This document shows positions 9,167-21,642 of a DNA stretch of 64,000 nucleotides, piece by piece. Location: NCBI GenBank assembly GCA_020002185.1, contig CM034532.1, positions 30,363,966 to 30,427,965 of the forward strand. The letters run 5' to 3'. This DNA comes from Paraescarpia echinospica. Taxonomy: Eukaryota > Annelida > Polychaeta > Sabellida > Siboglinidae. Both the position numbers and the translations under genes were made by a program. The notes beneath the pieces are model-generated. The model did not search any database, was not told the origin of the DNA, and worked only from the letters and a program-made list of their open reading frames with translations. How positions within the stretch are numbered: the first letter of the stretch is position 1; each line of letters opens with the position of its first letter.

Positions 9167-11249
9167 ACCTTTAGGACATGGTTACAACTGAAAGTCAACA
9201 TTTGGCACCTAGACGTATACATAAAATAAATTATGTACAACTTTCTATTCATCTGATATACATTCAACTTCTATATACATGGCAATCTAACACGGTAGGA
9301 CTACCTCCATCTCATCAAACCGTCTCGTGATTGACGGATAATTACTCCTGATATTCAGCCGATAAGTGAAGAAATATTACTAGGTGATTACTTTGAGAGT
9401 GTACAGGAATATACAACAGCACAAAGTTGACTTAGGTGAGTTGTTATTTCACTCCAACCTGCTAACAATATGATTGATACCCGTTCCAGCAGTCTGATTT
9501 ATCTACTTGGCAAAGTTGACTCTTCAAACATACAATGAAATAATACAGATTACATGTACACTATGCATACAAATTAAACAAGTGAAGCTAGGTTGTTTTG
9601 AAAAACGGCTACAAAACACACATCGGTCATTCTACTGACTGCAGTTTGTACCATCTGAATTCCAACTATCCTCTTAGCAACATAATTAATTTGACTTTTT
9701 CAAGAAATTTCCATGGGGGTTCCAGAGATCACTACGCGGCAACTTGCCACTGTTTTCTTTGCTATCAAAACTGTTGCTATTTAGCAAACAGCGACAGAGC
9801 AAAACCACACAAAGTTAATTTTATACATTACAAAGAAGTTGTTAATGCAATGCGGGCATTCCGCCAGTTTTGCCAACTGAAAGTTCCATAGCAGAGAATC
9901 AAGTAGCGCAGTGTGTAGCATTGACACACAACCTGCTTCCTACTCGGATTGATCCCTAAGATTATCAGACCTAGTCTTGCTTCCCACAAGTCATACACCA
10001 GCCTGTTTGTTCCCCATACTTGCAGGGACCCGTTATGTCAGTGCAATGCCATCTTGTTATAGACAAATAACTAAAACTAACTGTACACATTCATGCCTCG
10101 CAACCTTCTGTCTGCACGCAATATTCTATTGACTTCAACTGTTTTCATCACAGATAATTCGCACAAAGACCGCAACGTATTTGGAAGTCTGCCGAGCCAT
10201 GGGCTTCTGGTGAGCCCATCCCCTCGTAAATAGTAGTAATAATATTATGACGAAGGCAACGATGTTTCAAAGTTTGCATTTAACTCATTTGATATCTACA
10301 TTGCTGAAACAGCTCCAGCTGATGGGCGCGTACAGAGTGCCAAATTGTGACAGAACTTCCAGGCAAAGTGCACACCCGGACATGCTCTAGTGAGCCCCCA
10401 TACCCACACACCCGTACACATGTACTCGCTCATGCAAACCATCCACAAGCTCGTATAAATAGTCCTCGTTTATGTACAAACAAATAACTTAATTAACTCG
10501 TAACAACAATTCCGCTAGAGTGTGGAATGTGACGAAGGGAAACAACTCTACCTGGTCCTCGGTAAAAACAACAGAGTGTATAAAATTGGAAAACAACGCT
10601 GTTAATACTGTCACACTCTCGTAACAAAACAAGTGACCCGTCGGCCGTCACGCTGGACGCATTTCGCACCAGCAATACTGTCTTCGAAGCACACCTGCAG
10701 CTGGGTCACTCCGGCAAGTGAACTTCCTCCCAATACCAGCGGGCGAGTTGGAGGCATCACTGCGGCAGCGACATCAGTCCTTGCACCTTGTGTGTGCGTG
10801 CGTGTGTTCGCTACAGCAGCGGATCGATGACCTTGTTGTGACCTACAGCAGAGAACGAATCACACATTTTATACACCTGTTAATGTCAACGAATGCGGTC
10901 GCATTACATCTAGCATGAAATGAAGTAGCAGCCTACTGCGGCACCAGCAAGGGGCAACATATTTCTTCATTTGCTCACCTGATTTATATAATTTATGCGT
11001 TCATTGCCTTCACAAATTACCTCTATAAAGGTTATTGTGCCATTCATTTCCATGGTATATGACAAGTGGAATGAAACTGGCACATCGTAAATGTCAAAAG
11101 GCAAACAAATTATGATTGACAACATCTGCACATACAAGATATTTGTCAATATTAAAGAACAAAAAGTTCTACGCAACAGGGAAGGGACCATTCAGTTTCA
11201 CAGCAGAGGAATCTTGACTTATTGTAACATCATTTTCCTTTACCCATTT

Positions 11250-11255
11250 TTTATT
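11250..11255 (-). terminator. Candidate polyadenylation signal AATAAA (proximal)
   Basis: A canonical hexamer on the minus strand 7 bp beyond the stop codon; unusually close. Confidence 0.3.
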
Positions 11256-11262
11256 TTCTTAG

Positions 11263-12470
11263 CTAAGTTAACAAAATGCGGAATGTTAGAGACCCACCTG
11301 GCACCTTTCCATCGAGTTCCGACAGACTGTTGTGCAGTTTGCTATTACAGCAGCAATCCGTTGTTTTTTCCACGATAGTCCGATCGACACGGTTCGCCTG
11401 CACATTGTTCGACATCGTGCCACACTTGTGGTTGACAGGGCGCAGCACCTGCGGCGACACTGTGTTCGCTGTCTGCGTCCAGCTCACGTTGCTCACGTTC
11501 CCGGACACCCCTGTCTTCGACATGCCGTTGCTATGCGTTGCTAGTGACCCGCAGATGCTGTGGTGGAATGTCTTCATCGTCGTCATCGCGCCATTCAACG
11601 GCCAACTCTCCGATAGTCGGTCGGGGGAAATCTTTAGCAGCTGCGGCGTTGTGACATCGGTGGCATCGGCCGCGATGTATGGCTCGGATACATATGGCCG
11701 CTGCGAGCCACTCGGCACAAGTCCGTGCGCGTTCGTCTGTTTGTTCGCCTCGAGCTGAAAACATTCGAGACAACTCTCATCCGTGCTCATGCTCAGACTG
11801 GTCAGCTTCGGCTGCAGTCGCTCATACTCGCACAGTCGACTTCCGTTTTGTGGCAACTGTTCCAATACTGATGACAGTTTCTCGCACAACCGGTCGAATG
11901 ATGACGTCATCTTAATCGACTCGAGGATGTTGGCGTGTGGTAGACTGTGGCGGCGTGACGGTGGCGCACAGCACCGTCGCGGCAGCATCAAGTGGCGCAC
12001 AGCGATCTGTGTCGGCATGCTGTGCCGGCGCCGGCATGGGAATACGACGGGCGATGTACATGTCTCCGGCAGTGGTGCCAGCGGGATCTGGTCATCGTCA
12101 TCCGAGAGTAACTCGTCTGGATTCTCGTTTTCTTTGCTCTCGTCCGTCTCGCTCTTCCCATCTTCACTCAGTCCATCTGCAACGGTTGTCTCGGAGCTCT
12201 GTTCCTCCTCATCGAGCCTCTCCAATCGCTCCTCCTCCTCCTCCTCATCTTCACTTTGCTCCTCCGCGATGATCTCCTCCCACTTGATCTTGTTGATGTC
12301 GATGTTGTCGAGGAGCGTGCGACTCTGTCGCGTCGGACTGAATCGGTACCATTCAACAAAGAGTGGACGCACAACGTACTGCATGAAGCCCGACTGGATC
12401 TTGGCGATGCTCGTGCCGAATCTGTCACACAGTGGTGTCACAGGAAGATGAAGTTGCCTCTCGCAGTCGC
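11263..12470 (-). CDS. PDE7: PDE7-like terminal exon: end of catalytic domain plus long C-terminal extension
   Basis: The acceptor is gttacgcag|GC, completing a Gly codon. Residues 313-375 finish the catalytic domain: PLCDRFGTSIAKIQSGFM with the invariant Gln337 and Phe340, then PLFVEWYRFSPTRQSRTLL, matching PDE7 PLFTEWARFSNTRLSQTML. The remaining 340 or so residues have no counterpart in mammalian PDE7. An acidic, Glu-rich stretch (about 379-438) comes first, then two basophilic phosphosites, RRRHSMP (Ser462) and RRHSLP (Ser487). A predicted amphipathic helix follows (FDRLCEKLSSVLEQL), then a Ser/Thr/Asn-rich disordered tail. The exon is GC-rich. A potential donor (CCAG|gtgggt, 11298/11297) ten codons before the stop could extend the protein into a further exon. 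Confidence 0.85.
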
Positions 12471-12618
12471 CTGCGTAACATAAAATAACACTGCTATATA
12501 TTCATTCACATTTTTTATGAGTGAAATGCGATTGATTTTCACCATATCTCGTTACAATTATTCACGTATCGTTATATAGTTGTAAGAATCGTTGAGCGCG
12601 ATCTTGAATCGTTCATAC

Positions 12619-12715
12619 CTTGTTTGAAGAATTCATCACAGACGTGTTGGCTCCATCGCCGACTGACCTCCCAGGGCCGACATGGGTTACAGATGTCTGC
12701 GCATTTCAAGGCAAT
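12619..12715 (-). CDS. PDE7: PDE7-like exon: metal-binding [10 protein letters not shown] segment
   Basis: Residues 280-311 plus the first base of 312. It encodes [18 protein letters not shown] and then a helix ending CDEFFKQ, almost identical to PDE7A/B. Asp286 is the conserved metal-binding aspartate. Acceptor ttcag|ATTGCC, donor CAAG|gtatga; phase 0 in, phase 1 out. Confidence 0.92.
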
Positions 12716-13187
12716 CTGAAACAACAACGAGATCTAGTTCAAGAGCAGCGTCATACGCACATCAATAACTGATCTACCAGTGCACAACACCAGGTGCGAA
12801 AACAGAAAAGATTTGCAACAGATATCACCAATCAGTTTGGCGCTCGCTTCTTAACAAGGCACATCATGTTTGCCGTCATAAATCACTCGCAGCCAGTTGA
12901 TGTATATGTTGTTTGACCATTTCCACCACCAGGTGGAGCCACTGTCTGTTCTTAATTACTGCTGGCTTATCGCCACTATTGCCATACGCCAGGCAAACAA
13001 TTGAGCCATTTTGTCAATTACTGCCGTCATAAATAGTTAATTAGTCTGTGCCGTTAGGATGAATGAATCACGAGTGACGAGTTAACTATTCAGCTTACGC
13101 TCAGAATCGAATATCTGACAGCTCGTTAATGTTTAATTCGTGGTGTACACAGGACGGTGTGATAATTATGTGCTGTGAATTATTTAC

Positions 13188-13250
13188 CTGCATCATAAAG
13201 TGTCTGTGTTCCGCTTTCCTCATGTCCAAATCATCATTCTCGTTCAAAGT
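13188..13250 (-). CDS. PDE7: PDE7-like exon: RHFMMQ segment
   Basis: A 63 bp, 21-codon exon (residues 259-279) reading TLNENDDLDMRKAEHRHFMMQ less its last residues; it matches PDE7 LRLEDAQDRHFMLQ. Acceptor ttatttcag, donor CAG|gtaaat; phase 0 on both sides. Confidence 0.88.
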
Positions 13251-13287
13251 CTGAAATAACACAAACAAACGAATCAATCTCACCGTT

Positions 13288-13288
<1 letters not shown>

Positions 13289-13325
<37 letters not shown>
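13289..13325 (+). repeat. (CA)n microsatellite
   Basis: About 18 CA dinucleotides lie in the intron 39 bp upstream (in transcription) of the 13188-13250 exon, close enough to affect its acceptor region if it expands. Confidence 0.95.
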
Positions 13326-13327
<2 letters not shown>

Positions 13328-13443
13328 TGGTGAACTATTTAAATATTTTAATTAATTATAATATTTTATTTAAAAAATTAATTAGAATATTCTATTTTAA
13401 AACTTGTTAAACCGTCAAAAACCATGCAAAACAGACTGCTTAC

Positions 13444-13525
13444 CTTGAATTTGCAGAGGTATTCCTGTTGTCTCGTTATGTCTGTCGCCAGAATCAGAGA
13501 CTTCAACTGCCATTCGATGCGATTC
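13444..13525 (-). CDS. PDE7: PDE7-like exon: LILATDITRQQEY segment
   Basis: Residues 232-258 after one base finishing Trp231. It reads NRIEWQLKSLILATDITRQQ and so on, the PDE signature following the second HD region (PDE7: LILATDINRQNEF). Acceptor tttgtttcag, donor AAG|gtaagc. Confidence 0.92.
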
Positions 13526-14202
13526 CTGAAACAAACACCAGATGTCAGCACCCGTACACAGCGGCCGGACCTGTCACTTTTTACGTCGTCGTCGTCAAAA
13601 CAATACTGAATTTGCCAGCATCTGACTGAAACAGGATACGGCAATCGAGATAGGTTTCAACAATCAGCTATATGGGCTTGCACTAGGAAAAACAGTTTAA
13701 CTGGGACAACTGTTTTTCTGCTGCTGACATGACTTCGGGTTGCATTCCATTGTCTTCAGGCGGTGCCAGATGCACCATTAGTCTGGCGGTGCCGGTGCAC
13801 GTAAACACTGTAATAATGATGATGAGGATCGCAGGACCCAATCCTAGCCTATATATGAGGTTACAAATCTATTTCTTGCTCGGGAAGTTTATGTTCCGCT
13901 ATAAACTGCAGGACGATGTCTTGTTTAGGGCAACTCTGTCAGTCAGTTATAAATTAGTTTTTATTTAAGTATTGTATGTCTGAAGGGCTGCGGTGATAAA
14001 TTTATCTGGGTCACGCAGCCTTCACGTACAGGAGTCGTGAAACGATCCCCGAAAGTGCACCTAACTCGAAACCGACGGTGAACTCGAGACATGTAAACAG
14101 TCAAACTCTTATCAATGACAACACTCGATAAGGCCCTTGACTGACAAAGTTCAATGCTCCATTGTTGAAGTTAGGCTGACATAACACACTGGCTCAACTC
14201 AC

Positions 14203-14294
14203 CAAGTCGTTGTGTCGAAATGGTCGAAGACGCCCGATTCGAGGAGGAGGCCGATCGCGGCTCGCCAGTGATGATTCTCAAGAACCGATGTTTT
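14203..14294 (-). CDS. PDE7: PDE7-like exon: SVLENHHW segment
   Basis: Residues 201-230 plus two bases of 231. It reads [20 protein letters not shown]; mammalian PDE7 has [18 protein letters not shown]. Acceptor caccttgcag, donor TTG|gtgagt. The short TTT/TT phase-2 end is completed by G at 13525 to give Trp. Confidence 0.93.
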
Positions 14295-15107
14295 CTGCAA
14301 GGTGACAAAATGACAGCTGTATTTTCTACTTGTTCTTGTTTAAATCTGGCAAAATCTCTGCCAAAAATACTGGCAAAAGTTAGGATTACACAGTGTTTAA
14401 TTACAGATAAAATTCTGAAAAAAATAACATGAAGTCATAGTATATTTATATTCAGCGATACATGAAAACAAATTATCATAATGGAAAAAAAACAAGAAAC
14501 ATTTTGTGTGACAAGAGGTCACAGTTTACGCATGAAAACAAATTATGCTAATCAAGATAACATCAGACACGTGTTGTGATGGGCTGCAAAACGAGGACAT
14601 AAATAGTACATAGGCTGGACAATCCTTCCTTTCTGGGCCACAAAGTGCAAGCCAGCACGTTGCTAGTGGACTTGCTAGTGGACGGAATGAGAAGATTAAC
14701 TGGTGTTGTTGTTCCCAATGCTGGGCAGTGGCCGGGTAGCAGCGGCTGGTTCTTACACCGGGAATGCACGGAGGAATGTGCTGGCTGCAGGCGATTGGCA
14801 CACAGCGGCTCCGACTGAACACTAAAGCACAGCAAAGTGATTCTAATCCCATCTGCCCACCGTTTACACGCAGTCTGACTTATTTCACCGCAGTCTGACT
14901 TATTTCACCGCATGTTTGTGGTCACCGTCATCATAAGACAGCCTGCAGGAGATTTAGGGTGTTTTAGGGCCCTCTCCGCCGGAGCTGTTACCACTTCAAG
15001 AAATGGGGTTGATCTAACAGCGCCTGGGATGGAGTCAACACTGTGTGATCATGTTACAAAGAACAATACATCAAAGTTGCAAAAACGTGGACTGGCGAGA
15101 TACTTAC

Positions 15108-15239
15108 AGCGTAAAGTGTGGCAAGGGGGTTCGAGGTAGCTATGAGGAAGGCTTGGTTCACCCCAGGGTGGTCGACGTCATGTGTGATTGCTGACAGGAT
15201 TGCTGTCAGTTTCTCCAGCGGTGTCAGATGCTGAGCCAG
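15108..15239 (-). CDS. PDE7: PDE7-like exon: HD metal-binding motif THDVDHPG
   Basis: Forty-four codons (residues 157-200), phase 0 at both ends. It contains [19 protein letters not shown], with His176/Asp177 as metal ligands and the PDE7-like LATLYA end. Acceptor gttgtag, donor GCT|gtaagt. Confidence 0.95.
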
Positions 15240-15688
15240 CTACAACACAAACACAGGCAAATGTAACACACCGGCCACTCCCGATTCAAAACAAACCAAC
15301 AGAAGAAGACAGAACAACAGCCTAAACAGCCGCGGGGACTGTTATGTTCACAGGTCGTTACACAATGTGACGCGTTTAACAAAACCAGCACGCCACTGAA
15401 CATCGTTTCCGAAAAAAAAGAATATCTGTCCGGTGCTCAGTGTACAATGTGTGTATACTACTGGTGGAGTTTTTTTACATCTACATCTGCTTACTGAACT
15501 GTCAACGGGGCAGAGGAAATATATATGGGTACGTAAATTACAGTTATAAATTTTCTCATAGACAGACCATATTGTTTTCGACATATTCGACAACAGTTTG
15601 ATGTCAATGTTTTTCTGTGGATGCTGCCACACCTATCAAATACTGATTATGCCGCTATTCCTATCGATGCAACAGTTTCTGAATGTAC

Positions 15689-15789
15689 CTTGTTTTCCTT
15701 GAGGAAGCAATGCATCGCTTGTGTGACGTCTGCTGCATGCACTGCATTGTGGTATGGATTTGAATTGTGGTAACTATCCTCGATCAGTG
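15689..15789 (-). CDS. PDE7: PDE7-like exon: catalytic [11 protein letters not shown]
   Basis: Residues 124-156 after two bases of Ser123. It reads [20 protein letters not shown] and then [10 protein letters not shown]. His136 is the general acid and His140 a metal ligand. It matches PDE7 almost residue for residue. Acceptor tttttcag, donor AAG|gtacat. Confidence 0.95.
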
Positions 15790-16198
15790 CTGAAAAAACA
15801 TCGGATACACCTTCAATACAAGCTCGATCATATATTGCACACTACTACCCTCGGTGTTACGAAACCAGATAGTGGTGCCACTATCATTGGATTAAACATC
15901 AATGCCAACGTCTGATTAAAGATCTCTGATTGGGAATTGGCCAAGTTGCCGTCATTCGAACAAATTTGCCTATGGCCTGGGTCTTCCCTTTAACATGTTT
16001 TTGTGCCCACTATCTTAAGTTTCTCCATGTTTACAACTTGGATACAATCCAAACACGCAAAGAAATATGGCAGCTTGAAAACATTCTTTAAACTGCTGTC
16101 ACATCAATTGAAAGGAAACCATGACGGGCGGCTGGTAATCGGCAAGAACAAGAGCGACATACGAGAGAAACATAAAGAAAGAATCGAGATTTACTTAC

Positions 16199-16294
16199 AG
16201 ATGCATCTCATCAGCTTGACGATGTCAAGGTTGAAGGTCTGTATGAGGTTGTGCTCCTGGAATATGTGCAGTGAGATGTGGAACAGAGACCGAC
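16199..16294 (-). CDS. PDE7: PDE7-like exon: start of helical catalytic core
   Basis: Residues 92-122 with split Gly91 and Ser123 codons. It reads RSLFHISLHIFQEHNLIQTF and so on, aligned to PDE7 [27 protein letters not shown]. Acceptor gttgcag, donor TCT|gtaagt. Confidence 0.9.
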
Positions 16295-17297
16295 CTGCAA
16301 CAACAACAAGAGGTCATGTAAACAAGACAGGTCGACAAAAGAAAGACCCATGTATAGGACATTACATAAAAAGAGCACCAAATTAGGGTGAATGAATGGG
16401 GGTCTTATCGGAGGGGTGGGGGGATTGTGTCTGGTGGTGTTGACACGCCCCATGGGGTTGGTGGGTCAGGTGTATAATTCATGGTGTGTAGCTGGTGGCC
16501 AGCGCCTGACCACAAAGTCAGTACAGGTGTCCCAAAGGGCAAGCATGCTCCGACAAACAAATGATTGCAACACGCAGTGATTGGCACAGCTAGGTGGGTC
16601 CGGGCTACTTCAGGCGGGTCCGGGCTACTTGGGTGAGGGTGTCACCCTTTCACAGGTGACCCAGCCGGGCATCCAGCCAAACCCTGCCCCCACATGACCC
16701 ACCCCCCCACACTTCCGATGCCCTCATCTGTTGTGACGTTTTTACACCGCAATTTACCCCGAATATCAGTGGCTCTGCTATATTCAACTGTCTGGCTTTA
16801 TTTCCCACGATGCATTTCCATAAACCAATCGTTGTTTTATCCGCAAAGGTTAATTTTGATACCGACTTAGTGTTGTTGGGATACAGGATCCGTTGCATGT
16901 GAAGCAAAAGAAAACGGGAGACTGACATCCTTATCTCGAACCAGTCGGCCTTGGGTGGCAGGGTCTCCGCTCAATCAACAACCCACTTGGTAGCGAACCA
17001 CTCCTTTCCGCCCCGCCCAGGTGGCAGCACTGACTGATGTTTATATTACCCTTATCATATTGCCCCGGCGGATACAGCTAGCCTCCCAAATCGATTGACA
17101 TTAACCACTTGGCCGTCTGCGAAACCAGCAGGCCGTTAAACTGCCCGGCTAAGTAATTTGGCTGCACCGGCCATCACTTCAGTCACTTCACTGACAAGCC
17201 GCACTTTCTGGCAGTGTATAAAGTCTTACGTCCCTGGACCGAGTCAGTCACCACTCCTGCGTCAGTCCCAGACACCGGCACCCACGCCCATGGATAC

Positions 17298-17312
17298 GTT
17301 GCCATGGTAAAC
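17298..17312 (+). promoter_or_regulatory. X-box-like RFX binding site
   Basis: GTTGCCATGGTAAAC differs from the palindromic RFX consensus (GTTGCCATGGCAAC) by one substitution and one inserted base. A second half-site-like CACGGCAAC follows at about 17318. It is intronic to the PDE7-like gene; function is inferred only from the motif. Confidence 0.3.
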
Positions 17313-19994
17313 ATCGCCACGGCAACAGTGACACAGTTCTTGAAAACAAGACGCAATTCAAAGCCTTAACACGGGCGACGCAATTCATTAAAGCAGCGGA
17401 ATCAATGTGATCACTACCTGACAAGATTAGGAGGGTTGTGTTACCGTAACAACTAACTCGCGTGCCTGTTTTGATTACACGCAACAACGACGATGTTACA
17501 ATCATTGAGTGCGTCACCAGCCATCATATTTCTGTCATGCTACCTACCCACAGTCGTATTTCACCGATGAAACTAACGATCAAACGGACTTCCAGGGGGG
17601 ATGACAATACTGTGAAATGACCAATATCAAGACTGACAACCAATTACAGGTTGGCACCTGCCACTCTATCACCATGCAAACCCCGGTACATGCAGACACG
17701 GATTGAATAAAACCACAACATTTCACAAAAGCCATTGATGCTCAGCTGTGGGCACCTGCTAATTTGATTTAGGTCGAGGACTACCAATGCAGCCGGAGCA
17801 TGTTTTATTAACGGGGCCAAAGGCCGAGAAACTGCCACGCGACGACACCCGGAGTTTATGAGTTTATGGCTCGTGCACAATCAACACTCCGCGCTGGGGG
17901 AAAACATTTCTGTTGCGATGCACTGCAACTGGTGTAGCGGTTGCGACTATGGTAGCGGGCCGCGTGGGTGTGAGGTGTTAGTCCAGCAATCAAGGGGTTC
18001 TGTGTTCTCGGCGCTCAGTGCCCACCCACATGTTTCCTAAGAACCGCGGAGAAAGATTCTAGAAATAACCTGGGCCAACACCCGTGTACTCAGAAACTGG
18101 GTACGACCGAACAGCTGACGGAAGTCTCTTAGCCCGTGTGCTCTTGACGATATGCTTAACTAAAATCCTTCTGCTGAAGTTCTTGAAATCACACATGGGA
18201 AACATGTGGCTTAATCCAGACCAAAATCATTACAGAAATAAATGAATAGGCCTATGTAAATAATCCATCACTATCCATGAAATGATGGTTCATTTTCAGA
18301 TGGGTGTTACATTTCAACACAGACGTCACAGCTGCGACAGGCGGGCCGTTTAGAAGTAGATAAGTTTCAAAGACTCGACACAGTGACAACGACACAGTGA
18401 CAACTAGTTGCCAACTGCCACAATGGTACAATGGTGCACTCCCTCTATTGTTAACACTGATACCCTGGACTCTATCAGCTCATCAGGTGTGAAATACCCC
18501 AACCCTTTATAGTACATTAACCAGCAGTGAAGCCAACCCCATAACCCTCTTGAAAGGGGCGCATTCATCACGCGGGGTATACATCAATGCCCCCCCATCT
18601 ATACATGTGGGCGACAACTACAGACACGGTTGACTCTAACCCTCGGGTGTAACCGGAGACTTCACACCAGTGGTGATTGTCCCTCCACGTCTCTCCTTTT
18701 TACTTTCTCTCTATCGCTGACATCAATCACACGATCGCAGCAGACAAGAATCGAGCTACGGAGAACTTTGATGGCTTAGCGGAGAAGAATATTGAACGGC
18801 ATAAAAAGTGGCCGATGTGACTGGCGATAAATGAGAAGGGAATGGAGTAATTGCGAGCATTGCATCACCGCGATTTCACATGTCGTCTGGAAGAACTAAA
18901 TCATTAAGCCAACCGTTGATGTATGTTATGACAGCACGCACCGGCAGCGCACGATGCATGCCTTGATGCGCGATCACCTCTCCTAAATCAGGCGGCATGC
19001 TCTTAAAATGACCACGTAGTAGGCTTTCATTTCTGCGAAACGATGATTATTCACTGCGAATAAATATTACGCACGTGGAAGGGACATGGCCGCGGGGGCA
19101 TGAGATACGAGGCGATGACGGAACTCGGTCAGAGAGATACACTGGATCCGATGAGCGACCGACATCAATTGTTACAAAACAGCCCACAGCGATCTCGCGA
19201 ACAAAAAAACAACCCAGATAATTGTGCCCTTGCTGCAGATAAATACACATAATTGCGGCTCCAGTGCAGAGAAAACACAATCAAGCGCCAAAACATACAA
19301 CCGATGTCAAAGCACATGTAATAAACCAAACAAACATGGTCTGTTCCTGGGTATAATATACTGTGGAAGGCTGCGGTTCGTGCCGTCAAATAACTTTCCA
19401 GATTACGTCAATCACACTCAAATCAGAATTGCACTGCCTGAGCACTATCAAATAAACCTGTTTTTTTAGTTAAATAACATCTAATATCTGCCAACAACCT
19501 TGATATGTGTGTCAAAATGTGAAGGACATCAGCAGGTGGACAAAGAATTGTTGGGCCCCTTCTGGCCATGAAAAACGTGTCGCTTTCATGTGACGTTATT
19601 GAACAGCACTTCGTCCATGTTCAACAAAAAGCAGACGGCGTCAAGAGAATGCCACCAGACATAGCTGTCATCCGAGATGTATTTGTGTGCACAATAACGC
19701 ACGCACATTGGTAAACAGTACGCCTTATTGTCCGCAGAGGTCTTTGGTTTGAAATTAAAGCCAGCATGCCAGTACACGGCCTGTCTTATTTTGCAGAAAC
19801 TCTCATGCCACAAAATTATTTTAAGTCTATTTACAACTTTGAGCAAATATATTTATTCTGTGTATGAAGATAACCTCAGTGCTACGGACATTCTAAATTG
19901 TGAAATAAAAAAAAAATTCATAGTTTGCTTACTGAATGCAAAAGTCTAATCTTGCTGCAGATGAGAGATCTACACACTTTGTCATCCACGATTA

Positions 19995-20340
19995 ACAAAC
20001 ACATGAATGAATGAATGAATGAATTTATTTCAACAACATTTACAACACTTAGTTATACAGTGCATATATAATTAAATACAATCTGTTGAAAAAAGGGTAA
20101 AAAGAAGTGCAATACTTATAATGTTTACCCTTTTAATAGCTTTTTAACATCATAATATATTTAGAACGAGAGTGCAAGAACAAAAATTCAAAGTGCAACA
20201 ACACCATTGTATAATCATATTAGTTTAGATAAAAAAATATATAAAAAAACAACAACTAAACTACTGGAACATCAATAACATGTTACAAAAACTCCATTTC
20301 ACCAAGACACAGACCCTACATTAACACGTTTTCCCAACCC
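19995..20340 (-). mobile_element. Retroelement 3' end with (ATTC)n tail
   Basis: (TGAA)n at about 20003-20028 followed on the plus strand by TTTATTTCAACAACATTTAC is the mirror image of a retrotransposon end: ...AATAAA then (ATTC)n on the minus strand. The family cannot be assigned. Confidence 0.4.
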
Positions 20341-21578
20341 AGATGAAGATAAAACATAAGAAATCAAGGTGACCATGGCACATTCACGTGTTTGCGTGCA
20401 CGTTTCCCTCGATCCCGTGACTGGGTACACGCAAGCACCTCCCACGAAGCCGATACCGACGTTTAACAAGGCTTCATATCCGCCGTCTGCTCTGGCACTG
20501 TTTAATAAACAATCGGATAATTAGCACGGATTCCGTCTCCCTTGCCAGAATGATGACGCACGGAAAATCGTGAGATAACTCGTCGACTTGCAGCCATGGC
20601 GTGCACGCAACAGGCGCAGTCTAAAGACGTCACCAAGAGTTTCCTCCGTGACATCCACACACAGCCAGACATGATGTTGGTGACGTCATGCGCCTTGTAA
20701 ATGCCTGGCATGAAGCCTCCACGGACAACTCATTTCCTCGATTAACGCGTTTTCTCAGCATCGCACGAGTTGCCCTTTGACGGTGAATTTTCAAAGAACA
20801 TGCCATCTGCATTAATCTTGCAGACAGGGATTTGTGCAGGAATATCGGTGATGAATGTTTCAGGATGCTCTGCTTAACTCCCTCCTGTGAACCTGCGGAT
20901 GAGTCCAGTTAAAATCCCCTTTTAGTTATGGGGGAAAACTCCCTCCCATGAATCTGTCCAAATAAAAACCACAAGGACTCATCCCCATTTAGTAATGGAG
21001 GAAAAACCTTGGCTAACTCCAGTGTCAAGAGTGGCCATGGAAGCAGAGTGTCGGAGGTGTTTACAGCTGCTGGGAGGGAAGAAGGAGGCAGTCATGCCTT
21101 GTGGGCTGCCAGCTTCGGAGGTGAGGAAACAAACAGTGAGTGAGAGAATGCCGCACCTCCATAACTCAAGATGCCGGCCATGTGTAAAAAGCATGCCCTG
21201 ACGTATGGAGTAAAGGTTTGAGCGAGTGCCCCTAGGGTGTCAGTCCATCAACCCGCCCCGGACACAACCACTCCATGGTATTTAGTGACGTCAGAGTCAT
21301 TCTTTGCCCTGTCTTACCTTCCTACTGGCTGCTCCCCGGAGTTTGGGAACCCTCCCTTCCAAGTCCCATTCTCTCCCAACAACAGATTTATTTGAATATC
21401 CACAAAATGTCCCCCGAACAGATTACTGAACTCCTCAGGTTAACAGTGTTTCAAAGAGCTCCTTATGCTTCAAGGAGCTCCTTACACTTTCAGGAGCTCC
21501 TTGTCTGGTGTTGTTACTTCCAATGATTTATTATATAAACACACACAGGATAGGATGTAAGAAAGCTTCACTACTCAC

Positions 21579-21642
21579 CATTGGTCAATTTGTCCAGATT
21601 GAAGATATTGAATGACCAGTTCCCCACCGTCGACAGCAGGCA
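21579..21642 (-). CDS. PDE7: PDE7-like exon: GNWSFNIF start of catalytic region
   Basis: Residues 70-90 plus one base of Gly91. It reads CLLSTVGNWSFNIFNLDKLT followed by N; mammalian PDE7 has [22 protein letters not shown]. Acceptor taccttttccag, donor AATG|gtgagt. The exon starts in phase 0, the same phase in which the candidate exon at 27362 ends. Confidence 0.92.

Larger units (their letters stand above)
9150..11262 (-). other. Possible long 3' UTR of the PDE7-like gene
   Basis: On the minus strand this lies directly after the stop codon. A canonical AATAAA is at 9161-9166, and the segment between is free of recognisable repeats. A second AATAAA at 11250-11255 lies only 7 bp after the stop and would give almost no UTR. 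Which is used cannot be told without transcripts. Confidence 0.35.
16295..21578. other. Intron of the PDE7-like gene
   Basis: A 5.3 kb intron joins the split Gly91 codon. It holds short direct duplications (GGGTCCGGGCTACTT at about 16597 and 16616; AGGAGCTCCTT three times at about 21445-21500) and the RFX-like site at 17298. An old retroelement tail lies near 20.0 kb. No additional exon is supported. Confidence 0.6.

Noticed and set aside
11276..12451. Plus-strand frames of up to 222 codons opposite the PDE7 terminal exon
   Set aside because: The minus frame continues the PDE7 domain with correct splice phase; the plus frames are Ser/Val/Arg-rich shadows of its GC-rich codons.
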